Assembly (NCBI GenBank): GCA_905478225.1
Contig: CAJQHR010000001.1
Span: forward strand, 1-64,000
Direction of reading: 5' to 3'
Source of the DNA: an uncultured Crocinitomix sp.
GTDB lineage: Bacteria > Bacteroidota > Bacteroidia > Flavobacteriales_D > Crocinitomicaceae
DNA length: 64,000 nt
Position numbers and translations under genes: made by a program. The notes beneath the pieces are model-generated. The model was not told the DNA's origin. It ran no database searches and was given only the letters and a program-made list of their open reading frames with translations. Positions 53,874 to 63,215 of the stretch are shown piece by piece (positions within the stretch are counted from its first letter, which is position 1; each line of letters begins with the position of its first letter).

Positions 53874-55235
53874 ATGAATATAAAAAGTTTGTTCATCTCT
53901 AACAAAATCAAGCATTTAGCACTAGTGGTGCTTGCGTTTTTCTCTTTTACTTACAATCTTCATGCCCAAGACGGGGATGTTGCATTAGGTGAGACATTAT
54001 TCAAGGCCAATTGTGCCGCATGTCACTTTCCTGATAAGGATATGACCGGACCAGCACTGAAGGGTGCTAGGGAGCGCTGGATAGAAAACTCTTCCGAAGA
54101 GAACTTCTATAAATGGGTTAAAAATTCGAAAAGCGTTATTGATGCTGGAGATCCTTATGCAAATAAACTGTATAAAGATTGGAATGGTACAGCAATGACT
54201 GCTCAAAATTTAGATGACGCAGGAATTGATGCCGTTTTCGCTTATGTAGAGATATATGAGCCGACTACTGCACCTCCACCACCAAAGGGTGAGATGACCT
54301 CGCAGGGGCCTGTTGAAACTTCTTCTCTATACTGGTGGCTTTTAGCAGGTTTGTTGATTGTTGTAATTGCAGTTATTGCAGGTGTTAAAGGAAACTTAGC
54401 AGCTATAGCTAGAGATAAAGACGGAGAAGAACAGCCGGAGCAATTAACTGTGGGTCAATCTGCACGTTCATGGGCTTGGAATAACAGAGGTTGGTTTGGT
54501 GTAACTGTTTTTGGTTGCATTATTCTTTTGCTTGCTGTTGGAATGGTGAAATGGTTGGATCTTGGAGTATATGAAAATTATAAACCAGAACAGCCTATTG
54601 CGTATTCTCACGAACTACATGCGGGTAATTTAGGTATTGACTGCAAATATTGTCACAACGCAGTAACAAAATCGAAGCATGCTACAATTCCATCTGTAAA
54701 CGTTTGTATGAACTGTCATAAAACGGTGAATGAAGGAAAAGATAGTGATGGTACAGCAGAAATCGCTAAGATTTACGAAGCGGCTGGATATGATGTAGAT
54801 ACTAGAACGTATACAGGTGAAACAAAGCCTATTAAATGGGTGAAAGTGCACAATCTTCCAGACCACGTTTATTTTAATCACTCACAGCACGTTGTTGCGG
54901 GGGGTGTCGATTGTAAGCAATGTCACGGTAACATGAAAAAAGAAGACGTTGCAAGAGTAATGTCAACTGAAGATTTGAATAATGTGGGTGTAACAGATGA
55001 TGATTGGGATGAAAATGATGTGAAATTCACAAAACCTACTTTAACAATGGGTTGGTGTATTGAGTGTCACAGACAATCAAGTGTTGATCTAGCAGGTGCG
55101 CCTGACGGAAGTTATTATAATGAAATTCATGAACGTTTGTTGAAAGACAAAAAAACGTATAAAAGATATTTAGAAGATGATGTTGTTACAGTTGGCGAGC
55201 TAGGTGGCTTGGAATGTGCAAAATGTCATTACTAA
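53874..55235 (+). CDS. actA: Alternative complex III subunit ActA (multiheme cytochrome c)
   Basis: Electron-transfer subunit of the quinol-oxidising alternative complex III. The 453-residue protein has a signal-like N-terminus (18-32), an N-terminal mono-heme cytochrome domain with CAACH (47-51), two membrane helices (about 153-170 and 208-226) and a C-terminal multiheme domain. The latter has CKYCH (257-261), CMNCH (278-282), CKQCH (347-351), CIECH (395-399) and CAKCH (448-452). Six CxxCH motifs in all: a pentaheme ActA domain preceded by one extra cytochrome domain. It opens the operon; actB starts 28 bp later. Confidence 0.93.
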   Translation: MNIKSLFISNKIKHLALVVLAFFSFTYNLHAQDGDVALGETLFKANCAACHFPDKDMTGPALKGARERWIENSSEENFYKWVKNSKSVIDAGDPYANKLYKDWNGTAMTAQNLDDAGIDAVFAYVEIYEPTTAPPPPKGEMTSQGPVETSSLYWWLLAGLLIVVIAVIAGVKGNLAAIARDKDGEEQPEQLTVGQSARSWAWNNRGWFGVTVFGCIILLLAVGMVKWLDLGVYENYKPEQPIAYSHELHAGNLGIDCKYCHNAVTKSKHATIPSVNVCMNCHKTVNEGKDSDGTAEIAKIYEAAGYDVDTRTYTGETKPIKWVKVHNLPDHVYFNHSQHVVAGGVDCKQCHGNMKKEDVARVMSTEDLNNVGVTDDDWDENDVKFTKPTLTMGWCIECHRQSSVDLAGAPDGSYYNEIHERLLKDKKTYKRYLEDDVVTVGELGGLECAKCHY

Positions 55236-55263
55236 TTAGGATTAAAGAGGCTTATATATAGAT

Positions 55264-58200
55264 ATGGGAACAAATAAAAAATACTGGAAAGGTCTTGATG
55301 AATTAAACGAAACGCCGGAGTTTGTAGCTTCGACGAAAAGTGAATTTCCTCAAGAATTAAGTGTTGACCAATTTTTGGCTGAAGATAAGTTAAAAGAGTC
55401 ATCAACAGGTAGAAGAGATTTTCTAAAGTTTCTAGGATTTAGCGTTGCTGCAGCTACTGTTGCTGCTTGCGAAGCTCCTGTTATTAAGGCAGTGCCGTAT
55501 GCAGTTAAACCAGAGGATATTACTCCGGGTGTAGCCAATTGGTACGCGTCTTCTTATTATGATGGTGAATCTTATGCAAGTGTTTTAGTAAAAACACGTG
55601 AAGGTCGTCCTATTCATATTAAAGGAAATAAAAAGAACGGTTTTACAAACGGCGGAACGAATCCAAGAATTATTAGTTCTGTATTGTCATTATATGATGG
55701 TGAGCGTTTGCAAAATGCTCAATTAAATGGTGAAGCTGTTACTTGGGGTGCTGCTGATGAAGCCATTATGAAACAATTAAAATCTTCTGTTGATAAAGGG
55801 AAGAAAGTTGTTTTATTATCTAATACTATTATTAGTTCTTCAACACAAACCATTATTGGTGAGTTGAAAACTGGCTTAACTGGCGGAGGTGTTCAAATGG
55901 CACCTGTTGAAGGTGCTGCCGAGGATATTGAACTTGCGGCTGTTCCCGCAGTTGATAATTCTAAATTTGAACATGTTCAGTTTGACGCTATTTCTTATAA
56001 CGGAATGCGCGAAGCTAACTTGGAATCTTTCGGAAAAAGAATTATTCCTGATTATGATTTCTCTGCAGCTGAAACAATTGTAAGTGTTGGAGCTGACTTC
56101 ATGAATACTTGGGTATTGCCTACACAATTCTTAGGAGATTATATAAAAGGAAGAAATCCAGACAATGACTGGATGTCACGTCATCACCAATTTGAGACAA
56201 ATATGTCAATGACTGGTTCAAATGCGGATGTACGTTCAATGATTAAACCTTCTGAACAAGGTAGAGTATTAGCTTTACTATTGAAAGAAATAGGTGGAAG
56301 CGTTAGTGCAAGTGCTGAAGGTTTATCTGAAACAGTTGTTGCAAATATTAAATTAGCCGCAATTGATTTAAAAGCTGCTAAAGGCAAGTCAATTGTCGTT
56401 GCAGGATCAAATAGAAAATCAGTTCAAGTTATTGTAAATGCTATCAATAGCAAATTGAACAACTATTCAAATACAATTAACTTAAACAACCCAATTAACT
56501 TACACCAATCAGAAGATGCTAAAATGGATGCCTTGGTAAAAGACATGCAGGCAGGTAAAATTGGTGCTATTATTTCTTGGGATACAAATCCAGTTTATTC
56601 TTATGGCAATGCCGCAGGTTTTGCTCAAGGATTAACTAAAGTTGGTTTAACGGTTTCAATGGCAAAATATGCGGATGAAACAGCGTCTTTATTCCAATAC
56701 ATTTGTCCAGATAGTCATGCTTTAGAGTCATGGAATGATTTTAACCCTAAAGCAAGTCACTACTCTGTTTCACAACCTACAATCCGTCCGCTTCATGACA
56801 CTCGTCCTGCAGCTGAATCTTTAATGATTTGGGCTGGTTTGGCTTCACATGTTGGAAAAGATAGTAAGAATTATCACGATTATATCAGTGCTATTTGGAA
56901 GCAATGGGGTTACCCAGGACAAACTGAATATACTGACTTCCATTCATATTGGTCAGCTACAGTTCACAATAGTTGTAGCGCTGACACTGTTGTTCCAGCT
57001 TCAGCATTGCCATTTAATGGTAATTTAAATAAAGCAGTAACGGCTGAAAAGAATTTAACTGGCGTTGGAACTGAGATCGCGTTTTATCAAAAAGCAGGTT
57101 TAGGTTCAGGAATTCACGCAAACAATCCTTGGTGCCAAGAGTTGCCAGATCCAATTTCAAAAGTGACTTGGGACAACTATGCTACTATGGCTCCTTCTGA
57201 TATGGAAGGAAAGTATAATACAGGTGTTGGACAAAGACAAGAGCAAAGTGTTGTATCTATCGCTGTTGGAGATGCTTCAATTGATTTACCTGTTTATCCT
57301 CAACCAGGACAAACGCCAGGTACAATTGGTGTTGCTTATGGATATGGTCGTGGAGCAAACCAAGAAAAAATTGGTAAATCAGCTTATCAACAAGCTGGTA
57401 TTTACGGAGAAGCTTCAACCGAAATGATTGGAGCAAATGCCTTTTTAATTGCTAAAGGTGGAGTATCAGAAGTGTTTGAATCATCTGTTACAGATACTGG
57501 CAATAAATATACCTTAGCTTGTACTCAAACGCATTCAACCGTGATGGGAAGAAATTCCATCATGAAAGAAACAACGTTTGCTACATATAAAGATGAGCAT
57601 GTTGATCCATCTCACTCTTATAACCACAGACATAAATTACATACAGGTTGGGATCATGAAGAGAAACTAACTGAGGAATTTGATTTATGGGAAGAGCATC
57701 CTGTAGAACATGTTGGGCACAGATGGGGAATGTCGATTGACTTGAACCTTTGTGTAGGATGTGGATCTTGTGTTGTCGCTTGTGGATCTGAAAATAACGT
57801 GCCAGTAGTAGGTAGAGATGAGGTAAGAAGAGGAAGAGAAATGCACTGGATGCGTATCGATAGATATTATGCTTCGGATATTGAAGCAACAGTTGGAACA
57901 AGAGTTCCTGAAGAGTTTGCGGAAGAAGGTTTCGGTGGTTTGAAAATACCTGCTGATAACCCGAAAGTGGCGCACATGCCTATGTTATGTCAACACTGTA
58001 ATCACGCACCTTGTGAAACAGTTTGTCCGGTTGCTGCAACAACGCATTCAAATGAAGGTTTAAACCAAATGACGTATAACAGATGTATTGGTACAAGATA
58101 TTGTGCAAATAACTGTCCTTATAAAGTACGTCGATTTAACTGGTTTAATTACCCTTCTTATAGAAAATTCACAGAAGTTAATCCTGCTCAAGATGATCTA

Positions 58201-58680
58201 GGACGTATGGTATTAAATCCAGACGTTGTAGTAAGAACGAGAGGGGTAATGGAAAAATGTTCTTTCTGTGTTCAGAAAATTCAAACAGGAAAATTGGTTG
58301 CTAAGAAAGCATACCGTCCTTTAGTTGATGGAGATGTTACAACTGCTTGTTCAGATGTATGTCCGTCTAACGCAATTACTTTCGGAGATTGGAATGATGT
58401 AGAATCTGATATCCGTAAGTCTTCTGAAGAGAAAAGATCATATCAAGCATTAGAAGAAATTGGAGTTAAACCAAATATTTGGTATAAAGTAAAAGTGAGA
58501 AATGAAGTGAACGAAGAGTTGGTTGAAATTCAAACAGCACATGGACACGGAGAATCTCATGGTGATGAGCACGGAGACGCCGGACATGACGCAGGCGACA
58601 ATCATGGAGATGGTGGAAACCACGACCTTGATACAGGACACGGAAACGGAGAAGGAGATCATCAACCATCTGGCCATTAA
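55264..58680 (+). CDS. actB: Alternative complex III subunit ActB (molybdopterin-like and iron-sulfur subunit)
   Basis: A 1138-residue fusion of a molybdopterin oxidoreductase-like domain and a ferredoxin-like subunit. The N-terminus has an internal twin-arginine-like segment (TGRRDFLKFLGFSVAAATVAAC; RR at 50-51, C69 as lipid-like Cys). The Fe-S part from 830 has CVGCGSCVVAC (830-840), CQHCNHAPCETVCP, CIGTRYCANNCPY and CSFCVQKI...CSDVCPSNAI, suitable for four clusters. Family members lack the molybdenum cofactor. The last about 45 residues form a His/Gly/Asp-rich tail with around ten His. It lies 36 bp before actC. Confidence 0.95.
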   Translation: MGTNKKYWKGLDELNETPEFVASTKSEFPQELSVDQFLAEDKLKESSTGRRDFLKFLGFSVAAATVAACEAPVIKAVPYAVKPEDITPGVANWYASSYYDGESYASVLVKTREGRPIHIKGNKKNGFTNGGTNPRIISSVLSLYDGERLQNAQLNGEAVTWGAADEAIMKQLKSSVDKGKKVVLLSNTIISSSTQTIIGELKTGLTGGGVQMAPVEGAAEDIELAAVPAVDNSKFEHVQFDAISYNGMREANLESFGKRIIPDYDFSAAETIVSVGADFMNTWVLPTQFLGDYIKGRNPDNDWMSRHHQFETNMSMTGSNADVRSMIKPSEQGRVLALLLKEIGGSVSASAEGLSETVVANIKLAAIDLKAAKGKSIVVAGSNRKSVQVIVNAINSKLNNYSNTINLNNPINLHQSEDAKMDALVKDMQAGKIGAIISWDTNPVYSYGNAAGFAQGLTKVGLTVSMAKYADETASLFQYICPDSHALESWNDFNPKASHYSVSQPTIRPLHDTRPAAESLMIWAGLASHVGKDSKNYHDYISAIWKQWGYPGQTEYTDFHSYWSATVHNSCSADTVVPASALPFNGNLNKAVTAEKNLTGVGTEIAFYQKAGLGSGIHANNPWCQELPDPISKVTWDNYATMAPSDMEGKYNTGVGQRQEQSVVSIAVGDASIDLPVYPQPGQTPGTIGVAYGYGRGANQEKIGKSAYQQAGIYGEASTEMIGANAFLIAKGGVSEVFESSVTDTGNKYTLACTQTHSTVMGRNSIMKETTFATYKDEHVDPSHSYNHRHKLHTGWDHEEKLTEEFDLWEEHPVEHVGHRWGMSIDLNLCVGCGSCVVACGSENNVPVVGRDEVRRGREMHWMRIDRYYASDIEATVGTRVPEEFAEEGFGGLKIPADNPKVAHMPMLCQHCNHAPCETVCPVAATTHSNEGLNQMTYNRCIGTRYCANNCPYKVRRFNWFNYPSYRKFTEVNPAQDDLGRMVLNPDVVVRTRGVMEKCSFCVQKIQTGKLVAKKAYRPLVDGDVTTACSDVCPSNAITFGDWNDVESDIRKSSEEKRSYQALEEIGVKPNIWYKVKVRNEVNEELVEIQTAHGHGESHGDEHGDAGHDAGDNHGDGGNHDLDTGHGNGEGDHQPSGH

Positions 58681-58716
58681 GAATAATATTTTTTAGATAA
58701 AACTAAAACGACACGA

Positions 58717-60531
58717 ATGCAAAAGGAAGCTTCAATTAGAGAACCGTTAATTTTAGGTCATAAGACGTATCATGACATTACAGAAGACGTCTGTCGATCT
58801 ATCGAAGGAAAGGCTCCAAAAACTTGGTACGTAATTTTTGGAGTAGCCCTAATTTTAGGTTTATTCGGAATTGGATGTATCTTATACTTGCTAGGTACCG
58901 GTATCGGTACTTGGGGATTGAACAAGACTGTACAATGGGCTTGGGATATTACTAACTTCGTTTGGTGGGTAGGTATTGGTCACGCCGGAACATTAATCTC
59001 GGCTGTATTATTACTCTTCCGTCAGAAATGGAGAATGGCAATTAATCGTGCCGCTGAGGCCATGACAATTTTCGCCGTATTTATGGCGGGTCTTTTCCCT
59101 CTAATTCACATGGGTCGTCTTTGGGTTGGATACTGGGTTATGCCTATTCCAAATCAATTTGGATCGCTTTGGGTAAACTTTAACTCCCCGCTTCTTTGGG
59201 ATGTATTTGCGATCTCAACCTATCTATCGGTTGGTTTCGTTTTCTGGTATATTGGTCTTTTACCTGATTTTGCCACAATTCGTGATCGTGCTAAAAATCC
59301 TGTTTCTAAAAAAATGTACTCCATCTTATCATTCGGTTGGTCGGGTAGAGCAAAACACTGGAATCGATTTGAAATTGTATCATTAGTTCTAGCCGGTTTG
59401 GCAACTCCTTTGGTATTCTCGGTTCACTCTATTGTATCTTTTGATTTCGCCACTTCTGTCATACCTGGTTGGCATACCACGATTTTCCCACCTTATTTCG
59501 TTGCGGGTGCGGTATTCTCTGGATTTGCCATGGTACAAACTATAATGTTGGTGGTGCGAAAAGGACTAAAATTAGAAGCATATCTACACGTAAAACATAT
59601 CGAATACATGAACATTGTAATTATGGTTACAGGTTCAATTGTTGGGGTAGCTTATTTAACTGAGCTCTTCATGTCATGGTATTCTGGTGTTGAGTATGAA
59701 TCTTATGCATTTATTAATAGAGCAACTGGACCATATTGGTGGGCTTATGCCGCTATGATGACTTGTAATGTTGTTTCACCGCAGTTAATGTGGTTCAAAA
59801 AACTAAGAAGAAGTTTATTATTCACATTCTTTATTTCCATTGTCGTAAATATCGGAATGTGGTTTGAGCGCTTTGTAATTATTGTAACATCACTTCACCA
59901 AGATTATTTACCTTCTTCTTGGAGTATGTTCCACCCAACTTGGGTAGATATAGGTATCTATATCGGTACAATTGGATTATTCTTTGTGTTCTATCTGGCA
60001 TTTGCTCGATATTTCCCAATCTTACCAATTGCCGAACTGAAAACAATCTTAAAATCTTCAGGGGAATCGTATAAAAACGATACAGCTCCTGGCAGAAACA
60101 AACCGGTCCCAGCTCTTGCGGCGGCGGCTGCTGCAGTGCAAGAAGTTGTTGCTCCTGTTGCAGAGATTGAAACTCCAAAAGTGGAAGCTCCTGAAGTTGA
60201 CGTTGTTATCCCTCCAGTTGAAACACTGAAATCAACAGCTAAACCAGCTAGCGAAACAGTATCAGCTGAAGAGAAAGAAAACCGAATTTCTAGCTTAATT
60301 GAAAAATTGGGGAAAGGTTCTGCTGATTCGAAAGATGATCTGAAATTAATAAGTGGAGTTGGACCAAAATTAGAAGGAACATTGAATGACATTGGAATCT
60401 ATACTTTCGAACAAGTAAGTAAAATGTCAAAAGCAGAATATGATTTGTTAGACTCAATTACCGGAACATTCCCAGGAAGAGCGGAAAGAGATAATTGGGC
60501 CGAACAAGCTAAAACATTAATGAATAAATAA
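58717..60531 (+). CDS. actC: Alternative complex III subunit ActC, with helix-hairpin-helix tail
   Basis: Integral membrane subunit of the NrfD/PsrC family that binds quinol. About ten transmembrane helices fill residues 40-440. It begins ASIREPLILGHKTYHDITEDVC and includes FVWWVGIGHAGTLISAVLLLF and HMGRLWVGYW. After the last helix comes an Ala/Pro/Val-rich linker (about 455-535) and then LKLISGVGPKLEGTLNDIGI (near 541-560), YTFEQVSKMSKAEYDLLDSI, FPGRAERDNWAEQAKTL. This tail looks like a helix-hairpin-helix domain (GVGPKLE). ActC proteins usually end soon after the membrane part, so the tail is an addition. Followed 7 bp later by actD. Confidence 0.95.
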   Translation: MQKEASIREPLILGHKTYHDITEDVCRSIEGKAPKTWYVIFGVALILGLFGIGCILYLLGTGIGTWGLNKTVQWAWDITNFVWWVGIGHAGTLISAVLLLFRQKWRMAINRAAEAMTIFAVFMAGLFPLIHMGRLWVGYWVMPIPNQFGSLWVNFNSPLLWDVFAISTYLSVGFVFWYIGLLPDFATIRDRAKNPVSKKMYSILSFGWSGRAKHWNRFEIVSLVLAGLATPLVFSVHSIVSFDFATSVIPGWHTTIFPPYFVAGAVFSGFAMVQTIMLVVRKGLKLEAYLHVKHIEYMNIVIMVTGSIVGVAYLTELFMSWYSGVEYESYAFINRATGPYWWAYAAMMTCNVVSPQLMWFKKLRRSLLFTFFISIVVNIGMWFERFVIIVTSLHQDYLPSSWSMFHPTWVDIGIYIGTIGLFFVFYLAFARYFPILPIAELKTILKSSGESYKNDTAPGRNKPVPALAAAAAAVQEVVAPVAEIETPKVEAPEVDVVIPPVETLKSTAKPASETVSAEEKENRISSLIEKLGKGSADSKDDLKLISGVGPKLEGTLNDIGIYTFEQVSKMSKAEYDLLDSITGTFPGRAERDNWAEQAKTLMNK

Positions 60532-60538
60532 GAATCAC

Positions 60539-61084
60539 ATGGCTGACAGAGTAATATACGCAATGTATGATGATGATATGGTTCTTCTAGACGGAGCTAA
60601 GAAATTAGTGTCTGAAGGAGTTCATATTACAGACGTGTTCTCACCGTTTCCAATTCATGGTATTGATCCTGTGATTGGAGTGAAGCATACCCGTTTAGGA
60701 ATTGTTTCTTTCATGTTTGGATTATTAGGAATGGCACTTGCCGTTATCGGATTCAAATATATGATGATTGACAATTGGCCAATGAATATTGGAGGTAAAC
60801 CAAACTTTACTTTAATGCAGAACTTTCCTGCCTTTGTTCCAATTACATTTGAGTTTACTGTACTATTTGCAGCACACGGAATGGCAATTACTTATTTATT
60901 GAGAAATAAAACATTACCAGGAATGCCAGCTGATAATCCTTATCCAAGAACAACAGATGATCGTTTTGTAATGGAAATTAGATTGTCAGATAATACAAAG
61001 TTTTCTGCGAGTGAATTACACGCAAAAATTAAGGAAACTGAGATAATAGAAATTGAAGAGAAAGATTACGTTGTTATTAAGTAA
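60539..61084 (+). CDS. actD: Alternative complex III subunit ActD (DUF3341)
   Basis: A 181-residue membrane subunit of the DUF3341 family with two transmembrane helices (about 58-80 and 100-122). The N-terminal part (YAMYDDDMVLLDGAKKLVSEGVHITDVFSPFPIHGID) is the signature. ActD links the complex around the membrane. Starts 7 bp after actC; actE begins 45 bp on. Confidence 0.95.
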   Translation: MADRVIYAMYDDDMVLLDGAKKLVSEGVHITDVFSPFPIHGIDPVIGVKHTRLGIVSFMFGLLGMALAVIGFKYMMIDNWPMNIGGKPNFTLMQNFPAFVPITFEFTVLFAAHGMAITYLLRNKTLPGMPADNPYPRTTDDRFVMEIRLSDNTKFSASELHAKIKETEIIEIEEKDYVVIK

Positions 61085-61129
61085 CAATTGAGAAAGTACC
61101 ATTTGATAGTGAATGATAATATTGAGCAA

Positions 61130-61900
61130 ATGAAACTGAAAGCATTTAAAATTTTAACAATAGCGTCCATAGCCATATCAGGAACATTAGTTTCTTGTAA
61201 AGCGGATAGCAATTCTCCAGGGTTAGAATACATGCCTGACATGTATCGTTCTCCTGCCGTAGAAGCGTATGTTGATTACGGTGAAGTAGAGGGAAGATAT
61301 GATGAGGACGCGCAGACTATGGTTGAAGAGAAGTTCTCTTACCTACCACCGCTTGGCACAGTTCCTTATAACGGAAACAATTATATGACACCATATAACC
61401 ATGGCGGACCAATTGGCGTTGATAAAACGCACGGATTATTCGAAGTAGCACAAGATTCTGCTGGTCGTGATGGCGCTAAGGCGGATGTCAATCCTATTGC
61501 ATGGTCAGAAGACGTAGTGGCAGAAGGAGAGGAACTATTCGGAATTTTCTGTATTCATTGTCATGGTGAAGCTGGTGATGGACAGGGGTCAGTAATTACA
61601 AACAGTAATGGTAAATACCCAACTCCCGGACCATATAAAGCAGAATTAACTGCGGGTGAAATTTACTATACAATTACTTATGGTAAAAATGCAATGGGAT
61701 CACATGCCTCGCAAGTGAATCCAGTTGAGAGATGGAAATTAGTTCATTATGTAGAGAAATTAATTGGTAAAGAACAAGGTGAACCTACTCTAGCGCCTGC
61801 TGATGCAGATGCAATGGTGAATGAAGGCGAACTAATTGGAATCGAATTATTGGATGCAGTTATTGACACTGCAGCGGCAATTATTGATCCACAACACTAG
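61130..61900 (+). CDS. actE: Alternative complex III subunit ActE (mono-heme cytochrome c lipoprotein)
   Basis: A 256-residue lipoprotein cytochrome. The signal ends GTLVSC (C23). The early part (EYMPDMYRSPAVEAY, SYLPPLGTVP) is typical of ActE, followed by one heme motif CIHCH at 141-145 and a downstream methionine candidate in GKNAMGSHASQV. The frame runs back to a TTG at 61088, but the ATG at 61130 gives a proper signal peptide. It may hand electrons to a cytochrome oxidase. Confidence 0.93.
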   Translation: MKLKAFKILTIASIAISGTLVSCKADSNSPGLEYMPDMYRSPAVEAYVDYGEVEGRYDEDAQTMVEEKFSYLPPLGTVPYNGNNYMTPYNHGGPIGVDKTHGLFEVAQDSAGRDGAKADVNPIAWSEDVVAEGEELFGIFCIHCHGEAGDGQGSVITNSNGKYPTPGPYKAELTAGEIYYTITYGKNAMGSHASQVNPVERWKLVHYVEKLIGKEQGEPTLAPADADAMVNEGELIGIELLDAVIDTAAAIIDPQH

Positions 61901-61931
61901 GAAGTTTAATAATATTTAGAAATAAAGGTAC

Positions 61932-63188
61932 ATGGAATTTCAAATTTCTACGAAGGCTAAAAAAACTATTTTCGGAGTAATCGGAGTCGGCTTGCTGGCT
62001 TTCATTATCGGAATTGTTCAACATAGCGCAGACGCTTCATTCGGAACTCGACTAATGTCGAACTTCCTGATTGATGGATTTTTCTTCTTTGCAATTGCTT
62101 TAGGAGCACTATTCTTCTTGGCTTTGCAGTATGCAACTGAAACAGGTTGGTCTGTCGCAGTTAAACGTGTTGTTGAGGGAGTCGCCTCTTATGTCTTAGT
62201 CGGTATTGGTATCCTCGTGGCTATCTTTTTAGTACTAACATTTACTGATGGTGGATTTTTTGGACAGGAAACATTGAATAATTCTTCCGGACACATTGTA
62301 AACACCGGACACATTTACCAGTGGATGGATCCAGCTTATACTGATATCGAAAGTCATTCATACGATCCGATCATTGCCAATAAAGCACCGTTTTTAACAA
62401 AATCATTTTTCTGGGTAGTTTCAATTATTTATTTTGCAACTTACTTCTTGTTCTATAAAGGATTCAGAAAAAGAAGTTTGGCTGAGGATTTAGAAGGTGG
62501 AACAAAAATTCACTTCAAAAACTTTTCAAAAGGAGCCTTATTCTTAGTATTGTTCGGTTACTTTAGTTCAACATCATCTTGGCATTGGATTATGTCAATT
62601 GATGCACACTGGTTCTCTACACTTTACGGTTGGTATGTGTTTGGCGGAATGTGGTGTACCGCAATGACCACTATTTTATTAGTAGTACTTTACTTAAAGA
62701 AAAAAGGACACTTACAACAAGTAAACGATAGCCATATTCATGATATCGGAAAATGGATCTTCGCAACAAGCTTCTTGTGGTCTTATTTATTCTTCTCTCA
62801 GTTCATGCTATATTGGTATGCTGATATTCCTGAGGAAGTAATTTATTACGTAGAACGTATTTCTGATTATCCATATATCTTCTGGGGAATGTTTATGATT
62901 AACTTCATTATTCCAATGTTGATCTTAATGTCAGCAGACGCTAAACGTAATGCAGGTATCTTAATGTTTGTTTGTTTTGCAATCATTATTGGTCACTGGA
63001 CAGATGTATATATGTTAATTACTCCAGGTTCAATGCATGAGCATGGTACAATTGGATTTATGGAAATTGGATTGTTCTTAACATTCGCTGGAATATTTAC
63101 ATACTTTGTTCTAAACACGTTAACCAAGGCACCATTAATGCCGAAGAATCACCCGTATTTGGACGAAAGTAAACACCACCATATTTAA
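61932..63188 (+). CDS. actF: Alternative complex III subunit ActF (NrfD-like)
   Basis: A 418-residue NrfD/PsrC-like membrane protein with about ten helices, the second quinol-pocket-like subunit, similar in plan to ActC. Features are FLIDGFFFFAIALGALFFLALQYATETGWSVAVKRVVE and SSWHWIMSIDAHWFSTLYGWYVFGG (quoted in part). Followed 27 bp later by coxB. Confidence 0.95.
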   Translation: MEFQISTKAKKTIFGVIGVGLLAFIIGIVQHSADASFGTRLMSNFLIDGFFFFAIALGALFFLALQYATETGWSVAVKRVVEGVASYVLVGIGILVAIFLVLTFTDGGFFGQETLNNSSGHIVNTGHIYQWMDPAYTDIESHSYDPIIANKAPFLTKSFFWVVSIIYFATYFLFYKGFRKRSLAEDLEGGTKIHFKNFSKGALFLVLFGYFSSTSSWHWIMSIDAHWFSTLYGWYVFGGMWCTAMTTILLVVLYLKKKGHLQQVNDSHIHDIGKWIFATSFLWSYLFFSQFMLYWYADIPEEVIYYVERISDYPYIFWGMFMINFIIPMLILMSADAKRNAGILMFVCFAIIIGHWTDVYMLITPGSMHEHGTIGFMEIGLFLTFAGIFTYFVLNTLTKAPLMPKNHPYLDESKHHHI

Positions 63189-63215
63189 GTTATTATCGAG
63201 ATTAAAAAGGAAGAA

